DNA of 64,000 nucleotides from positions 2,532,001 to 2,596,000 of the forward strand of contig NZ_LR134352.1 of the NCBI RefSeq assembly GCF_900637185.1, read 5' to 3'. Shown in pieces: positions 8,031-14,969 of this stretch (positions are counted from its first letter, which is position 1; every line of letters starts with the position of its first letter). The translations under genes and the position numbers were made by a program. Below the pieces are notes generated by a model, which saw only the letters and a list, made by a program, of their open reading frames with translations, was not told where the DNA came from and did not search any database. Origin of the DNA: Nocardia asteroides (lineage in GTDB: Bacteria; Actinomycetota; Actinomycetes; Mycobacteriales; Mycobacteriaceae).

Positions 8031-8831
8031 ATGGCATCACTCGGGGGAGCGCCGAAACTGATCGCGCTCGACGTGGACGGGACCCTGTTGGCGACGGGGC
8101 TGGGGATCAGCGCGCGGGTCGTGGCCGCGGTGCGGGCGGCGGTGACGGCGGGGGCGCATGTCGTGGTGACGACCGGGCGCACCGTCATGACCACGCGTCC
8201 GGTGCTGCGGGAGCTGGGGCTCATCGAGGGGCATGCGCTGTGTTCCAACGGCGCCATCCATCTCGACGTGGCCCGCGGCGAGCCGGTCGCGGTGCAGTCG
8301 TTCGATCCGGGCCCGGCCGTGCTCGCCCTGCGCGCGCTGTTCCCGGACATGATCTTCGCCGCCGAACGGGTGGGGGAGGACCCCTGGGCGACAGGCCACG
8401 GGCCGGGTGAGTTCTCGATCGGCGAGTTCCTGCTCGTCGACCATCAGCGGCTGAGCAGCGAGCCGACCCCGCGATTGAACGGCTGGTGGCCCGGCGGCAG
8501 CATCGAGGAGATGCTGCGCCTGCTCGCCTCGCTCGAGGTGCCCGACACCTCGTGGGTGCACGGCGAATTCGGCCCGTGGGTCACGGTTTCGCGCCGGGGC
8601 GTCACGAAAGGCTGGGCGCTGGAACGGCTCCGGTGCGCGCTGGGTGTCGCGCCCGACGCCACCCTGGCCATCGGCGACGGCTTCAACGATCGCGAGATGC
8701 TGAGCTGGGCGGCCCACTCGGTCGCGATGGCGAGTTCACCCGATTCGGTACTCGCCCTGGCCGACGAGGTCACCGGCGACGTCACCGAGGACGGTGTCGC
8801 CACCGTCCTCGAACGCTGGTTCGCCGCCTGA
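8031..8831 (+). CDS. Cof-type HAD-superfamily phosphatase
   Basis: 266 residues. HAD motif I is DVDGTLL (about residues 14-20), motif II VVTTGRT, a Lys in RGVTKGWAL acts as motif III, and motif IV is AIGDGFNDREML. The large cap between motifs II and III marks the Cof/IIB subclass, whose members dephosphorylate small metabolites such as sugar phosphates, flavin or pyridoxal phosphates. The ATG at 8031 is chosen because the protein begins just before motif I; the frame can be extended 20 codons upstream but without conservation. The gene is probably monocistronic and ends 4 bases before the convergent VOC gene. Confidence 0.87.
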   Translation: MASLGGAPKLIALDVDGTLLATGLGISARVVAAVRAAVTAGAHVVVTTGRTVMTTRPVLRELGLIEGHALCSNGAIHLDVARGEPVAVQSFDPGPAVLALRALFPDMIFAAERVGEDPWATGHGPGEFSIGEFLLVDHQRLSSEPTPRLNGWWPGGSIEEMLRLLASLEVPDTSWVHGEFGPWVTVSRRGVTKGWALERLRCALGVAPDATLAIGDGFNDREMLSWAAHSVAMASSPDSVLALADEVTGDVTEDGVATVLERWFAA

Positions 8832-8835
8832 CCGG

Positions 8836-9252
8836 CTAGGCCGACGCCGCCTTCGCCGCCGTCATCGCGACGAAGTGCGGATTGGTCATGATCCCGAGCA
8901 CATTGCCGAACGGGTCGACCACCGCCGCGGTCGCGAACCCGGCACCCTCACCACGCTCGGTGATCGGCTCGTACTCGGTGGCGCCCAGCGCCAGCAACCG
9001 GTCGAAGGTCGCGGCCAGGTCGTCGACGTGCCAGAACACCACGCCGCCGCCCCCGGGTGCGTTGCGGGCGCCCGCCGGCGCGTAGGCGCGGTTGATGATG
9101 CCCAGTTCGGCCTGCATCGGCCCCACGCGGAACTCGTAGTACCCGCCCGGCACCTCGTAATACGGTGCCAGGCCGAGGAACTCGGTGTACCAGTCCTTGG
9201 CGGCGGTGAGGTCGTCGGCGTAGTAGGTGGTCGTAGCCATTCCCTGCAGCAT
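8836..9252 (-). CDS. VOC (glyoxalase/bleomycin-resistance fold) protein
   Basis: 138 residues, a single vicinal-oxygen-chelate unit with two beta-alpha-beta-beta-beta repeats. The N-terminal half contains TTYYADDLTAAKDWYTEFLG, the second half VVFWHVDDLAATFDRLLALGA and the C-terminal DPFGNVLGIM motif. Family members are metal-dependent lyases or dioxygenases, or bind drugs; the substrate is not deducible. The ATG at 9252 is chosen since AGGAG lies 6 bases before it; an internal ATG at 9240 is the alternative. It is divergent from a WYL-type regulator, and a perfect operator-like dyad lies between them. Confidence 0.85.
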   Translation of the reverse strand: MLQGMATTTYYADDLTAAKDWYTEFLGLAPYYEVPGGYYEFRVGPMQAELGIINRAYAPAGARNAPGGGGVVFWHVDDLAATFDRLLALGATEYEPITERGEGAGFATAAVVDPFGNVLGIMTNPHFVAMTAAKAASA

Positions 9253-9297
9253 GTTCGCTCCTGGTTCGTCGGTGTCGATGAGAACGACTCTGCCAGC

Positions 9298-9324
9298 CAA
9301 AGTGCTCACCGAATGAGCACTTTG
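9298..9324. promoter_or_regulatory. perfect 11-bp dyad between VOC and WYL-regulator genes
   Basis: CAAAGTGCTCA (9298-9308), a 5-base spacer and TGAGCACTTTG (9314-9324) form a perfect inverted repeat. It lies 46 bases upstream of the VOC start and 20 bases upstream of the regulator start. Its position is that of an operator controlling both divergent promoters, probably bound by the WYL protein. Confidence 0.75.
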
Positions 9325-9343
9325 TCGGGCAGAATTCCGGACC

Positions 9344-10282
9344 ATGCGAGCGGACAGACTGGTGGCCACCCTGCTGTTGATGCAGGCGCGCGGACGGGTG
9401 ACGGCTGCGGAGGTCGCCGCGGAACTCGAGGTGTCGGTGGCGACCGCCCGGCGCGACCTGGAGGCACTGTCGGCGGCGGGCATCCCGGTGTATCCGCAGG
9501 CGGGTCGCGGCGGCGGATGGTCCCTGGTCGGCGGTGCCCGCACCGATCTGTCCGGTCTCACCGCGGGCGAGACCAGGGCGTTGTTCCTGCTCGCGGGACC
9601 CGCCGCGCAGGCCGCGCCGGAGGTGAAGTCCGCGCTGCGCAAACTCGTTCGCGCGTTGCCACAGACCTTCCGGGCGGACGCGGCCGCGGCGGCCGACGCG
9701 GTGGTGGTCGACCCGGCCCGCTGGGGCAGGCCGGATCCGGCGCAACCCGCCGCGCTGCCGCCGCTCCAGCGCGCGGTGGTCGACCGGCGCCAGGCCCGCA
9801 TCGAATATCTGCGCTCGGGCGCGCGCACCGTCCGCGTGGTGCATCCGTGGGGACTGGTCGAGAAGGAGACGATCTGGTATCTCGTCGCCGGCACCGAGCG
9901 CGGGCAGCGCACCTTCCGTCTCGACCGGATCGGCGAGGTCGAGATACTCGACGAAGCCGCCCAGCGTCCCGCCGATTTCGACTTGCAGGCCGCGTGGGCG
10001 GCGATCGTCACCACGATGGAGGGCCGCCGGGCCGCGGTGGCCGCGTCCGTGCTGGTCTCGTCCGCACTCGCGCCGATTCTCGCCGATCAGCAGGGGCGCA
10101 ACTGCACTCTGCTCGGCCCGGCCCCCGATGGCCGCGTCCGCGCGAGCATCACGGCCGACACCGCGAAGATGGTAGCCCGGCAGCTGGCGGGCTGGGGCGC
10201 CGATGTCGAGGTCGTCGGCCCGCCGGAGGTCAGGGCGGAACTCGTCGCCCTGGGCACCGAACTGGTCCGCGGCAACAGCTGA
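9344..10282 (+). CDS. YafY-like transcriptional regulator with HTH_11 and WYL domains
   Basis: 312 residues. Residues 1-60 form a DeoR/HTH_11-type winged helix (RADRLVATLLLMQARGRVTAAEVAAELEVSVATARRDLEAL). A WYL domain follows at about 150-220, with the ligand-pocket segment ETIWYLVAGTERGQRTFRLDRIGEVEIL split around it, and a WCX-type C-terminal extension. Such proteins sense small ligands or nucleic acid and usually regulate an adjacent enzyme, here the divergent VOC protein through the dyad at 9298-9324. The ATG at 9344 is the only start that keeps the full HTH. It ends in a hairpin shared with the convergent SGNH hydrolase gene. Confidence 0.88.
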   Translation: MRADRLVATLLLMQARGRVTAAEVAAELEVSVATARRDLEALSAAGIPVYPQAGRGGGWSLVGGARTDLSGLTAGETRALFLLAGPAAQAAPEVKSALRKLVRALPQTFRADAAAAADAVVVDPARWGRPDPAQPAALPPLQRAVVDRRQARIEYLRSGARTVRVVHPWGLVEKETIWYLVAGTERGQRTFRLDRIGEVEILDEAAQRPADFDLQAAWAAIVTTMEGRRAAVAASVLVSSALAPILADQQGRNCTLLGPAPDGRVRASITADTAKMVARQLAGWGADVEVVGPPEVRAELVALGTELVRGNS

Positions 10283-10284
10283 GG

Positions 10285-10312
10285 TGCATCCGGCTGCGGG
10301 CAGCCGGATGCA
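10285..10312. terminator. bidirectional hairpin
   Basis: A 13-bp perfect stem (10285-10297 with 10300-10312) with only a 2-base loop lies between convergent genes ending at 10282 and 10319. As DNA it is nearly a continuous palindrome. Termination in both directions is inferred from position. Confidence 0.7.
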
Positions 10313-10318
10313 GTCCGC

Positions 10319-11011
10319 TCAGCCGCGGTCGACGCGCCGCGCCAGCGACCGCACGACCTCGGTCGCGACCACCGCGTGCCCACTCGTGGTGAAGTGGATG
10401 AGATCGGCACTCATCAGCGTCGGCCGGGTGCGGACCGGATGGTCCCAGAACTCGGTGAGCACCGCGTCGTACTCGGTGGCGACGGCCCGGACCACCTCGT
10501 TCATCGCGGCCATGCGCTCGCGCATCGGCCGCATCGGCGCCATCCGCTCGACCTCCCACACATCGGCCACCGTGAAGACCGACAACTGGGCGCCGATCGC
10601 GGCCAGCTCCTCGAACATGGCGGACAGATTGTCGTGCAGCCGATTCGGATCCCCACCCGCCTCGAACAGATCGTTCCCGCCGCAGCTGACGTGCACGAGA
10701 TCCGGCGCGAACTCGAGTACCTGCGGCAACTGCCGTTCCCTGACCTGCGTGCTCGTCGCGCCGATCCGCCCCGTATTGCGGTAGACGAGCGCCGGATTCA
10801 CCGACGACAGGACGGCGGCCACCCGATCGGCCCAGCCGGTGGCGGCATAGCCGGGGCTGGGATCGCCGGTTCCCGCGGCGATCGAATCGCCCAGCACGGC
10901 GAAGCGCTGCCATGGCGCGCCGTCGAGCAGCGCGACCGCCTGTGCACGAGACAGCAGCAGCGGATCGTCGGCCTCGGTGTTCGGATCCGACAGTGGGGTG
11001 GTGGAAGTCAT
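10319..11011 (-). CDS. SGNH/GDSL-type hydrolase
   Basis: 230 residues. Block I is AVLGDSIAAGTGD with the nucleophilic Ser, block III is VSCGGNDLF with the oxyanion Asn, and block V is DLIHFTTSGH with the catalytic Asp-x2-His. All catalytic residues are therefore present. There is no signal peptide, so it is a cytosolic esterase or lipase-like acylhydrolase. The start is supported by AGGAG 7 bases upstream. It lies 9 bases downstream of the MFS exporter gene and is probably co-transcribed, which suggests a detoxification role: ester hydrolysis coupled to export, under the TetR protein at 12523. The natural substrate is unknown. Confidence 0.86.
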   Translation of the reverse strand: MTSTTPLSDPNTEADDPLLLSRAQAVALLDGAPWQRFAVLGDSIAAGTGDPSPGYAATGWADRVAAVLSSVNPALVYRNTGRIGATSTQVRERQLPQVLEFAPDLVHVSCGGNDLFEAGGDPNRLHDNLSAMFEELAAIGAQLSVFTVADVWEVERMAPMRPMRERMAAMNEVVRAVATEYDAVLTEFWDHPVRTRPTLMSADLIHFTTSGHAVVATEVVRSLARRVDRG

Positions 11012-11020
11012 CGGGAGCTC

Positions 11021-12433
11021 CTAGTTCTGATGGTCGGTGGCGCGGAGGGGCAGGGCCAGCAGGAGCGCGACCGCCAGTCCGATCGCGGCGCCGATCGCGA
11101 ACACGAGGTGGAAGGCGCGCACCGGGTCGCCGGGCACCGCGGTGAACACGGCGGCGAGCACCGCGACGCCGAGTGCCCCGCCGACCTGCCGCGCGGTCAC
11201 ATTCATGCCGATGCCCGCCGCGAACTGCTGCGGTGGAACGGAACTGGCGGCCGCGGTGCCGAACACGGTGACGACGATGCCGATACCGCCGCCGCCGAGC
11301 AGCCCGGCGGGCACCCAGGCCGACCACAGCGCGGGATCGGGTCCGAACGCGTCGGTGCTCATCCACGCCAGCGACGCGGTGTACATCAGCGCGCCGACCA
11401 CACCGGCCCAGCGCTGGGCCTGCGGCCTGGTGAGCCGTCCGACGATCATCGAGGTCACCATCGACGCCGCCGCGCCGACGGTCAGCGCCGCCGCCGATCC
11501 GAGGACCGAATAGCCCCAGATCTGATCCAGGAACAGCGGGCCCGCGAGCAGCCACGCGAACATGGTCGCGCCGAACAGGAACGAGCCGGCGTTGGCGATC
11601 GCGAATCGCCGGTCGCGCCACAGGGACACGGCCACCGCGGGTTCCGGGTGCCGCCACGAGCGCACGAGCGCGAACAGCACCAGGGCGGCTCCGCCGAGCA
11701 GCGCGACGAGGGTGCCCGGCGCCGTCCACCCCCAGTTCTGCCCCTCGGTGACGGCGGCGACCAGGGCGCCCAGACCCAGCGCGACGGCGACGATGCCGAG
11801 GGGGTCGGGCAGCGAACCGCCCCGCGGCGGTTCCTCGGTCGCGGGCAGGCGCAGGCCCGGCACGATCAGGGCGATCGCGACCGGGACGTTGACCAGGAAC
11901 ACCGCGCGCCAGCCCAGGCTCTCCACCAGCGCGCCACCGATGGCCGGGCCGACCACGGCGGCGAATCCGCCCGCGGCCGTCCAGACTCCGATGGCGGCGC
12001 CGATGCGCTCGCGCGGGGTCGCGGCCAGGACCAGGCCCATCGCGGCGGGCACCATGAACGCCGCCGTCATGCCTTGCAGGACCCGGCCGGCGATGAGCCA
12101 GTCCGCGCCGGGCGCCAGCCCGCACAGCAGGGAGGTCACCGCGAATCCGGCCAGGGCCAGGGCGAAGAGCTTGCGTCTGCCGAGCACGTCGGCGAGGCGT
12201 CCGGCCGGGGTGAGCAGGGCGGCGAAGGCGATCGCGTAGCCGCTGACGATCCAGGTCAGCGTGCTGGTCGCGGTGCCGGGATAGGTCGCGGCGATGGTCG
12301 GGAACGCGATATTGACGACGGACAGATCCAGAAACGCCAGGAAGGCCGCACCGGAGGCCACCGCCAGGGTTCGCCCCGCGGCGCCGGGCAGCGCGGCGGG
12401 TGGGTCATGGGGCCGAGCGGATACATCGGTCAT
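11021..12433 (-). CDS. MFS drug-resistance transporter, DHA2 (EmrB/QacA) family
   Basis: 470 residues with about 14 hydrophobic segments. The first helix pair reads LDLSVVNIAFPTIAATY then TWIVSGYAIAFAALL, followed by the MFS motif A loop GRLADVLGRRK, all typical of proton-driven DHA2 multidrug exporters. The segment LAGITAA.FMVPAAMGL-like region (MTAAFMVPAAMGLVLA) corresponds to motif C-bearing helix 5. It sits in the cytoplasmic membrane and exports hydrophobic drugs in relatives. It is divergent from a TetR regulator with two operator-like repeats in between, and has the SGNH hydrolase 9 bases downstream. Repression by the TetR protein with drug-induced release is the expected regulation. 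Confidence 0.9.
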   Translation of the reverse strand: MTDVSARPHDPPAALPGAAGRTLAVASGAAFLAFLDLSVVNIAFPTIAATYPGTATSTLTWIVSGYAIAFAALLTPAGRLADVLGRRKLFALALAGFAVTSLLCGLAPGADWLIAGRVLQGMTAAFMVPAAMGLVLAATPRERIGAAIGVWTAAGGFAAVVGPAIGGALVESLGWRAVFLVNVPVAIALIVPGLRLPATEEPPRGGSLPDPLGIVAVALGLGALVAAVTEGQNWGWTAPGTLVALLGGAALVLFALVRSWRHPEPAVAVSLWRDRRFAIANAGSFLFGATMFAWLLAGPLFLDQIWGYSVLGSAAALTVGAAASMVTSMIVGRLTRPQAQRWAGVVGALMYTASLAWMSTDAFGPDPALWSAWVPAGLLGGGGIGIVVTVFGTAAASSVPPQQFAAGIGMNVTARQVGGALGVAVLAAVFTAVPGDPVRAFHLVFAIGAAIGLAVALLLALPLRATDHQN

Positions 12434-12456
12434 GGGAATCCTTCGGAGAGAAATAA

Positions 12457-12500
12457 GAACGTACGATCGTTCGTAAAATAAAGTACGACCGATCGTTCAC
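12457..12500. promoter_or_regulatory. two TetR-type operator repeats between MFS and TetR genes
   Basis: Two related imperfect palindromes lie 10 bases apart: GAACGTACGATCGTTC (12457-12472) and GTACGACCGATCGTTC (12483-12498). The first has GAACG/CGTTC ends; both have a central CGATCG-like core. The block overlaps the promoters of both divergent genes. The assigned regulator is TetR 12523-13140 by adjacency. Confidence 0.7.
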
Positions 12501-12522
12501 ATAGGCAAGAGGTGGTGGAAGA

Positions 12523-13140
12523 ATGGTTCCCATGACTCAGCTGACCGAGCCCGGCGACCAGCGGCTGGCCAAGGGCGCCCGCGCGCGGGCGACCATCGCC
12601 CGCCGGGCCGCCGAGCTCGCCTCCGTCGAAGGGCTGGACGGCATCAGCATCGGGATGCTCGCGACCGATCTCGGCCTCAGTAAAAGCGGCATCGCCACCC
12701 TCTTCGGCACGAAGGAGGCCCTGCAGCTCGCCGCTGTCCAGACCGCCCGGGAGGTCTTCATCGAGCGGGTGATCGCGCCCAGCCTCCAGGAGCCGCGCGG
12801 CGCGGGCCGGGTTCGCACCCTGATCGAGCGCTGGTTCGCCCACATCCAGGATCCGCCGTTCCCCGGTGGCTGTTTCCGGGTCGCCACGCTGGTCGAGTTC
12901 AGCAGCAAGCACGGCGCGGTCCGCGACGCGGTGGTGTCCGATCATGACGAATGGCTCGCGTTGCTGACGACCGAGATCGGCAAGGCGCAGGAGGGCGGCG
13001 ACTTTCCCGGCGTCGACCCCGGTCAGCTGGTCTTCGAGCTCAACGCGGTGGTCAGCGCCGCCAATGTCGCACGCCAGCTGGGTGATTCGGCGCGGGTCGA
13101 CGCCGCGCGGGCGATCGCGACCCGGCTGCTCGCGGACTGA
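12523..13140 (+). CDS. TetR/AcrR-family repressor
   Basis: 205 residues. The N-terminal HTH runs through GISIGMLATDLGLSKSGIATLFGTKEALQLAAV (about residues 45-75), with the TetR hallmark GxxxLFxxKE. The C-terminal half is a TetR_C-type ligand and dimerisation domain (GGCFRVATLVEFSSKHGAVRDAV). It most likely represses itself and the divergent MFS/SGNH operon through the two repeats in the intergenic region. Starts at ATG 12523 (GGAAGA just upstream) or ATG 12532 are both possible. The inducing compound is not known. Confidence 0.9.
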   Translation: MVPMTQLTEPGDQRLAKGARARATIARRAAELASVEGLDGISIGMLATDLGLSKSGIATLFGTKEALQLAAVQTAREVFIERVIAPSLQEPRGAGRVRTLIERWFAHIQDPPFPGGCFRVATLVEFSSKHGAVRDAVVSDHDEWLALLTTEIGKAQEGGDFPGVDPGQLVFELNAVVSAANVARQLGDSARVDAARAIATRLLAD

Positions 13141-13148
13141 CCCGCGAA

Positions 13149-13190
13149 CGCGAACGGCGTCGTCACCAGGGGGTGACGACGCCGTTCGCG
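13149..13190. terminator. bidirectional hairpin terminator
   Basis: A 19-bp perfect stem (13149-13167 with 13172-13190) with a 4-base loop lies between the convergent TetR and His-rich protein genes. This is the strongest hairpin of the window. Confidence 0.8.
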
Positions 13191-13197
13191 ATGGACT

Positions 13198-14109
13198 TCA
13201 GTGGTGGTGGGCGTGCTGGGGCGCCGCGACAGCGGCGGTCAGGGTGAACGCGGCGGTGCGCACCACGTCACCGTGCCGGAAGTCGAGGAACAGGCGGTAG
13301 GTGCCGGGGCCGGGAACCGCGGTGTGGAAGGTGATCTCCGGTCCGGCCGGGGTGACCCCGTCGCCCGGCTCGCCGTTCGGGTGTACGTGCACGTAGGCCA
13401 GATCGCCCGCCCGCAGGATCACCAGGTGGCCGAACGCGGCCAGGTAGGGCTGCAGATCCGTCACGGCCGCACCGTCTTTGCGGACGGTGAGAGTCAGCAG
13501 GTCGCCCTCGGTGCGCAGCTCGCCGTCGACGGTGACCTCGTAGCCGTCGACCCTCGCGGTGCGGCCGACCGCGGGAACCGGTTGCGGCGCATAGTGTCCC
13601 GCGATCGCCAGATCGGCGCCGAGGGTGATCGTGCGGCCCAGTGCCCGCGGCGCGATGTCGGTGAACACCCGGTAGGCGCCCGCCTCGGGGAGTTCGAGCC
13701 GGATGGCCCAGGTGCCGTCGGCCTCGCGGACCGGATGCACGTGCCAGAACCCGGTCAGTTCGCGGCGCGCGACGATCAGGTGGAGCTCGCGGTCGTGGAT
13801 CGGGTCGAACTCGGTCACCGGGGTGCCGTCCGGGCCGAGGATGCGGAAGCGGAAGTCGATCGCGCCCGGCTCGGCAACGGTGGTGTCCAGATCGAGCGTG
13901 TAGCCGTCCTGGGTGACCAGCAGTCCGCCCGGTGCGCCGGCGGCGTGGCCGGCGTGGGCGCCGCCGTGACCCGCGTGCTCGCCGTGCTCCGGTGCCGCGT
14001 GCTTGCCGTGCTGACGCGGGGCGCGCTCGGTGGTGTCGATCCCGTGCCCGGCGTGGTGGTGCTGATGCTCGGTGTGGGCGTGGTGTCCGGCGTGGGCGTT
14101 GGTGGTCAT
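13198..14109 (-). CDS. His-rich heavy-metal (probably copper) binding protein
   Basis: 303 residues. The first 60 are extremely His-rich (NAHAGHHAHTEHQHHHAGHG and more), and the C-terminus ends QHAHHH. Two beta-rich domains follow: residues about 68-165 (DRELHLIVARRELTGFWHVHP) and about 180-290 (AFGHLVILRAGDLAYVHVHP, then DFRHGDVVRTAAF). Each holds an HLxxx..hVHP metal-site-like motif. The family is found in actinobacteria near copper genes; it has no signal peptide here. A CsoR-type operator lies 43-59 bases upstream of the start, so copper induction is likely. The ATG at 14109 is chosen because AGAGG precedes it; the longer frame would begin inside that operator. A copper-storage or buffering role is inferred. 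Confidence 0.75.
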   Translation of the reverse strand: MTTNAHAGHHAHTEHQHHHAGHGIDTTERAPRQHGKHAAPEHGEHAGHGGAHAGHAAGAPGGLLVTQDGYTLDLDTTVAEPGAIDFRFRILGPDGTPVTEFDPIHDRELHLIVARRELTGFWHVHPVREADGTWAIRLELPEAGAYRVFTDIAPRALGRTITLGADLAIAGHYAPQPVPAVGRTARVDGYEVTVDGELRTEGDLLTLTVRKDGAAVTDLQPYLAAFGHLVILRAGDLAYVHVHPNGEPGDGVTPAGPEITFHTAVPGPGTYRLFLDFRHGDVVRTAAFTLTAAVAAPQHAHHH

Positions 14110-14151
14110 CGTTCTCGCCTCTCTGCGTGCTCTGTGCGTTGACACCACCAT

Positions 14152-14168
14152 ATACCCCTAGGGGGTAT
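14152..14168. promoter_or_regulatory. CsoR-type copper operator
   Basis: ATACCCC-TAG-GGGTAT-type palindrome: ATACCCC (14152-14158), TAG, GGGGTAT (14162-14168), perfect arms. This is the G-tract inverted repeat recognised by CsoR/RcnR repressors (consensus around TACCC...GGGTA). It lies directly upstream of the His-rich protein gene. No csoR gene is in the window. Confidence 0.8.
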
Positions 14169-14211
14169 GTCGGTAAGGGCATTCTCCTGTGGGCTGGGTC
14201 ACGTCGACGGG

Positions 14212-14862
14212 TTAGTGCTGTGCGTTCCAGAATCCGATGGCGACGGCGGGCCACCAGCAGATCTGTGAGATCGCGCCCGATGCCGCACCCCACAGCAGGA
14301 GCGGCGCCGACAGCGGTGCCACGGAATGGTTCGACAATCGCCTGCCCAGGATCGTGGTCTGCAATCCGTTGACGGTGAGGATCGCGGTCGCCGCCATCTT
14401 GACCTGGGTCAGTGGGGAACTCAGGTTCGGTTCCAGAACGCATCCACTCACGACCAGGATCGCGAGACCGAGCCAGATCGGCAGATGCATCCGGTTCACG
14501 CCGGTCATCGCTTCGGCCAAGGTGCTGCGCCCGAGCAGCCACAGGGCGGTGAGGTAGTCCGCGATCAGTACGCCGCCAAATCCGAGGGTCAGTCCGGCCA
14601 GGTGGACGAAAAGGCCTGCGGTGTGCAGGATCGGATCCGGGTGAACGTGGGTGGCGACCCATACCGCCGTCCCCAATGCGCCCAGCGTGGCCAATGTGGT
14701 GGCGCCGAGCAGCCACCAGGAGTCGAGCGGTCCGAGTGGGCGGGTCGGCTCGGGCGCCGGCCACCGCCCGCCGTGCGGGAGCGGCGCGGGCGCGTGTGGC
14801 GCGCCCCAGACCGTCGGCGTCACCGCGTTATTCGGTCGAATGACCACTAAACCGTCCGTCAT
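14212..14862 (-). CDS. multi-pass membrane protein of unknown function, iron-box controlled
   Basis: 216 residues. After a Pro-rich N-terminus, about five hydrophobic segments are visible: WWLLGATTLATLGALGTAVW, TAGLFVHLAGLTLGFGGVLI, LPIWLGLAILVVSG, VKMAATAILTVNGLQTTIL and LLLWGAASGAISQICWWPAV. There are conserved-looking His residues near membrane borders (ATHVHP, LFVHLAG, VNRMHLPI), reminiscent of heme- or metal-handling membrane proteins, but no family is recognised. A 19-bp IdeR/DtxR-like iron box sits 32-50 bases before the ATG at 14862, so expression under iron limitation is the best-supported statement. It is divergent from the second Hsp70-like gene. Confidence 0.7.
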   Translation of the reverse strand: MTDGLVVIRPNNAVTPTVWGAPHAPAPLPHGGRWPAPEPTRPLGPLDSWWLLGATTLATLGALGTAVWVATHVHPDPILHTAGLFVHLAGLTLGFGGVLIADYLTALWLLGRSTLAEAMTGVNRMHLPIWLGLAILVVSGCVLEPNLSSPLTQVKMAATAILTVNGLQTTILGRRLSNHSVAPLSAPLLLWGAASGAISQICWWPAVAIGFWNAQH

Positions 14863-14893
14863 CGCTGCCCTTCACGTGCGTTCCCAAAAAAGA

Positions 14894-14912
14894 TTAGGTG
14901 AGGCTAAACTAT
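14894..14912. promoter_or_regulatory. IdeR/DtxR iron box
   Basis: TTAGGTGAGGCTAAACTAT matches the IdeR/DtxR consensus TTAGGTTAGGCTAACCTAA at 16 of 19 positions, including the core AGGCTAA. It is 32 bases from the start of the membrane protein gene (minus strand) and 58 bases from the Hsp70-like gene (plus strand). It could control either promoter. Confidence 0.75.
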
Positions 14913-14969
14913 TTCTTCGGTATTGGTAAAGACGTTCCCGGTCGCGCATCGGCCGAGACAAGGCGGTGA

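Noticed and set aside
10376..12481. 701-codon plus-strand frame
   Set aside because: Lies antisense to the SGNH and MFS genes, composition is Arg/Gly/His-rich shadow sequence without any domain.
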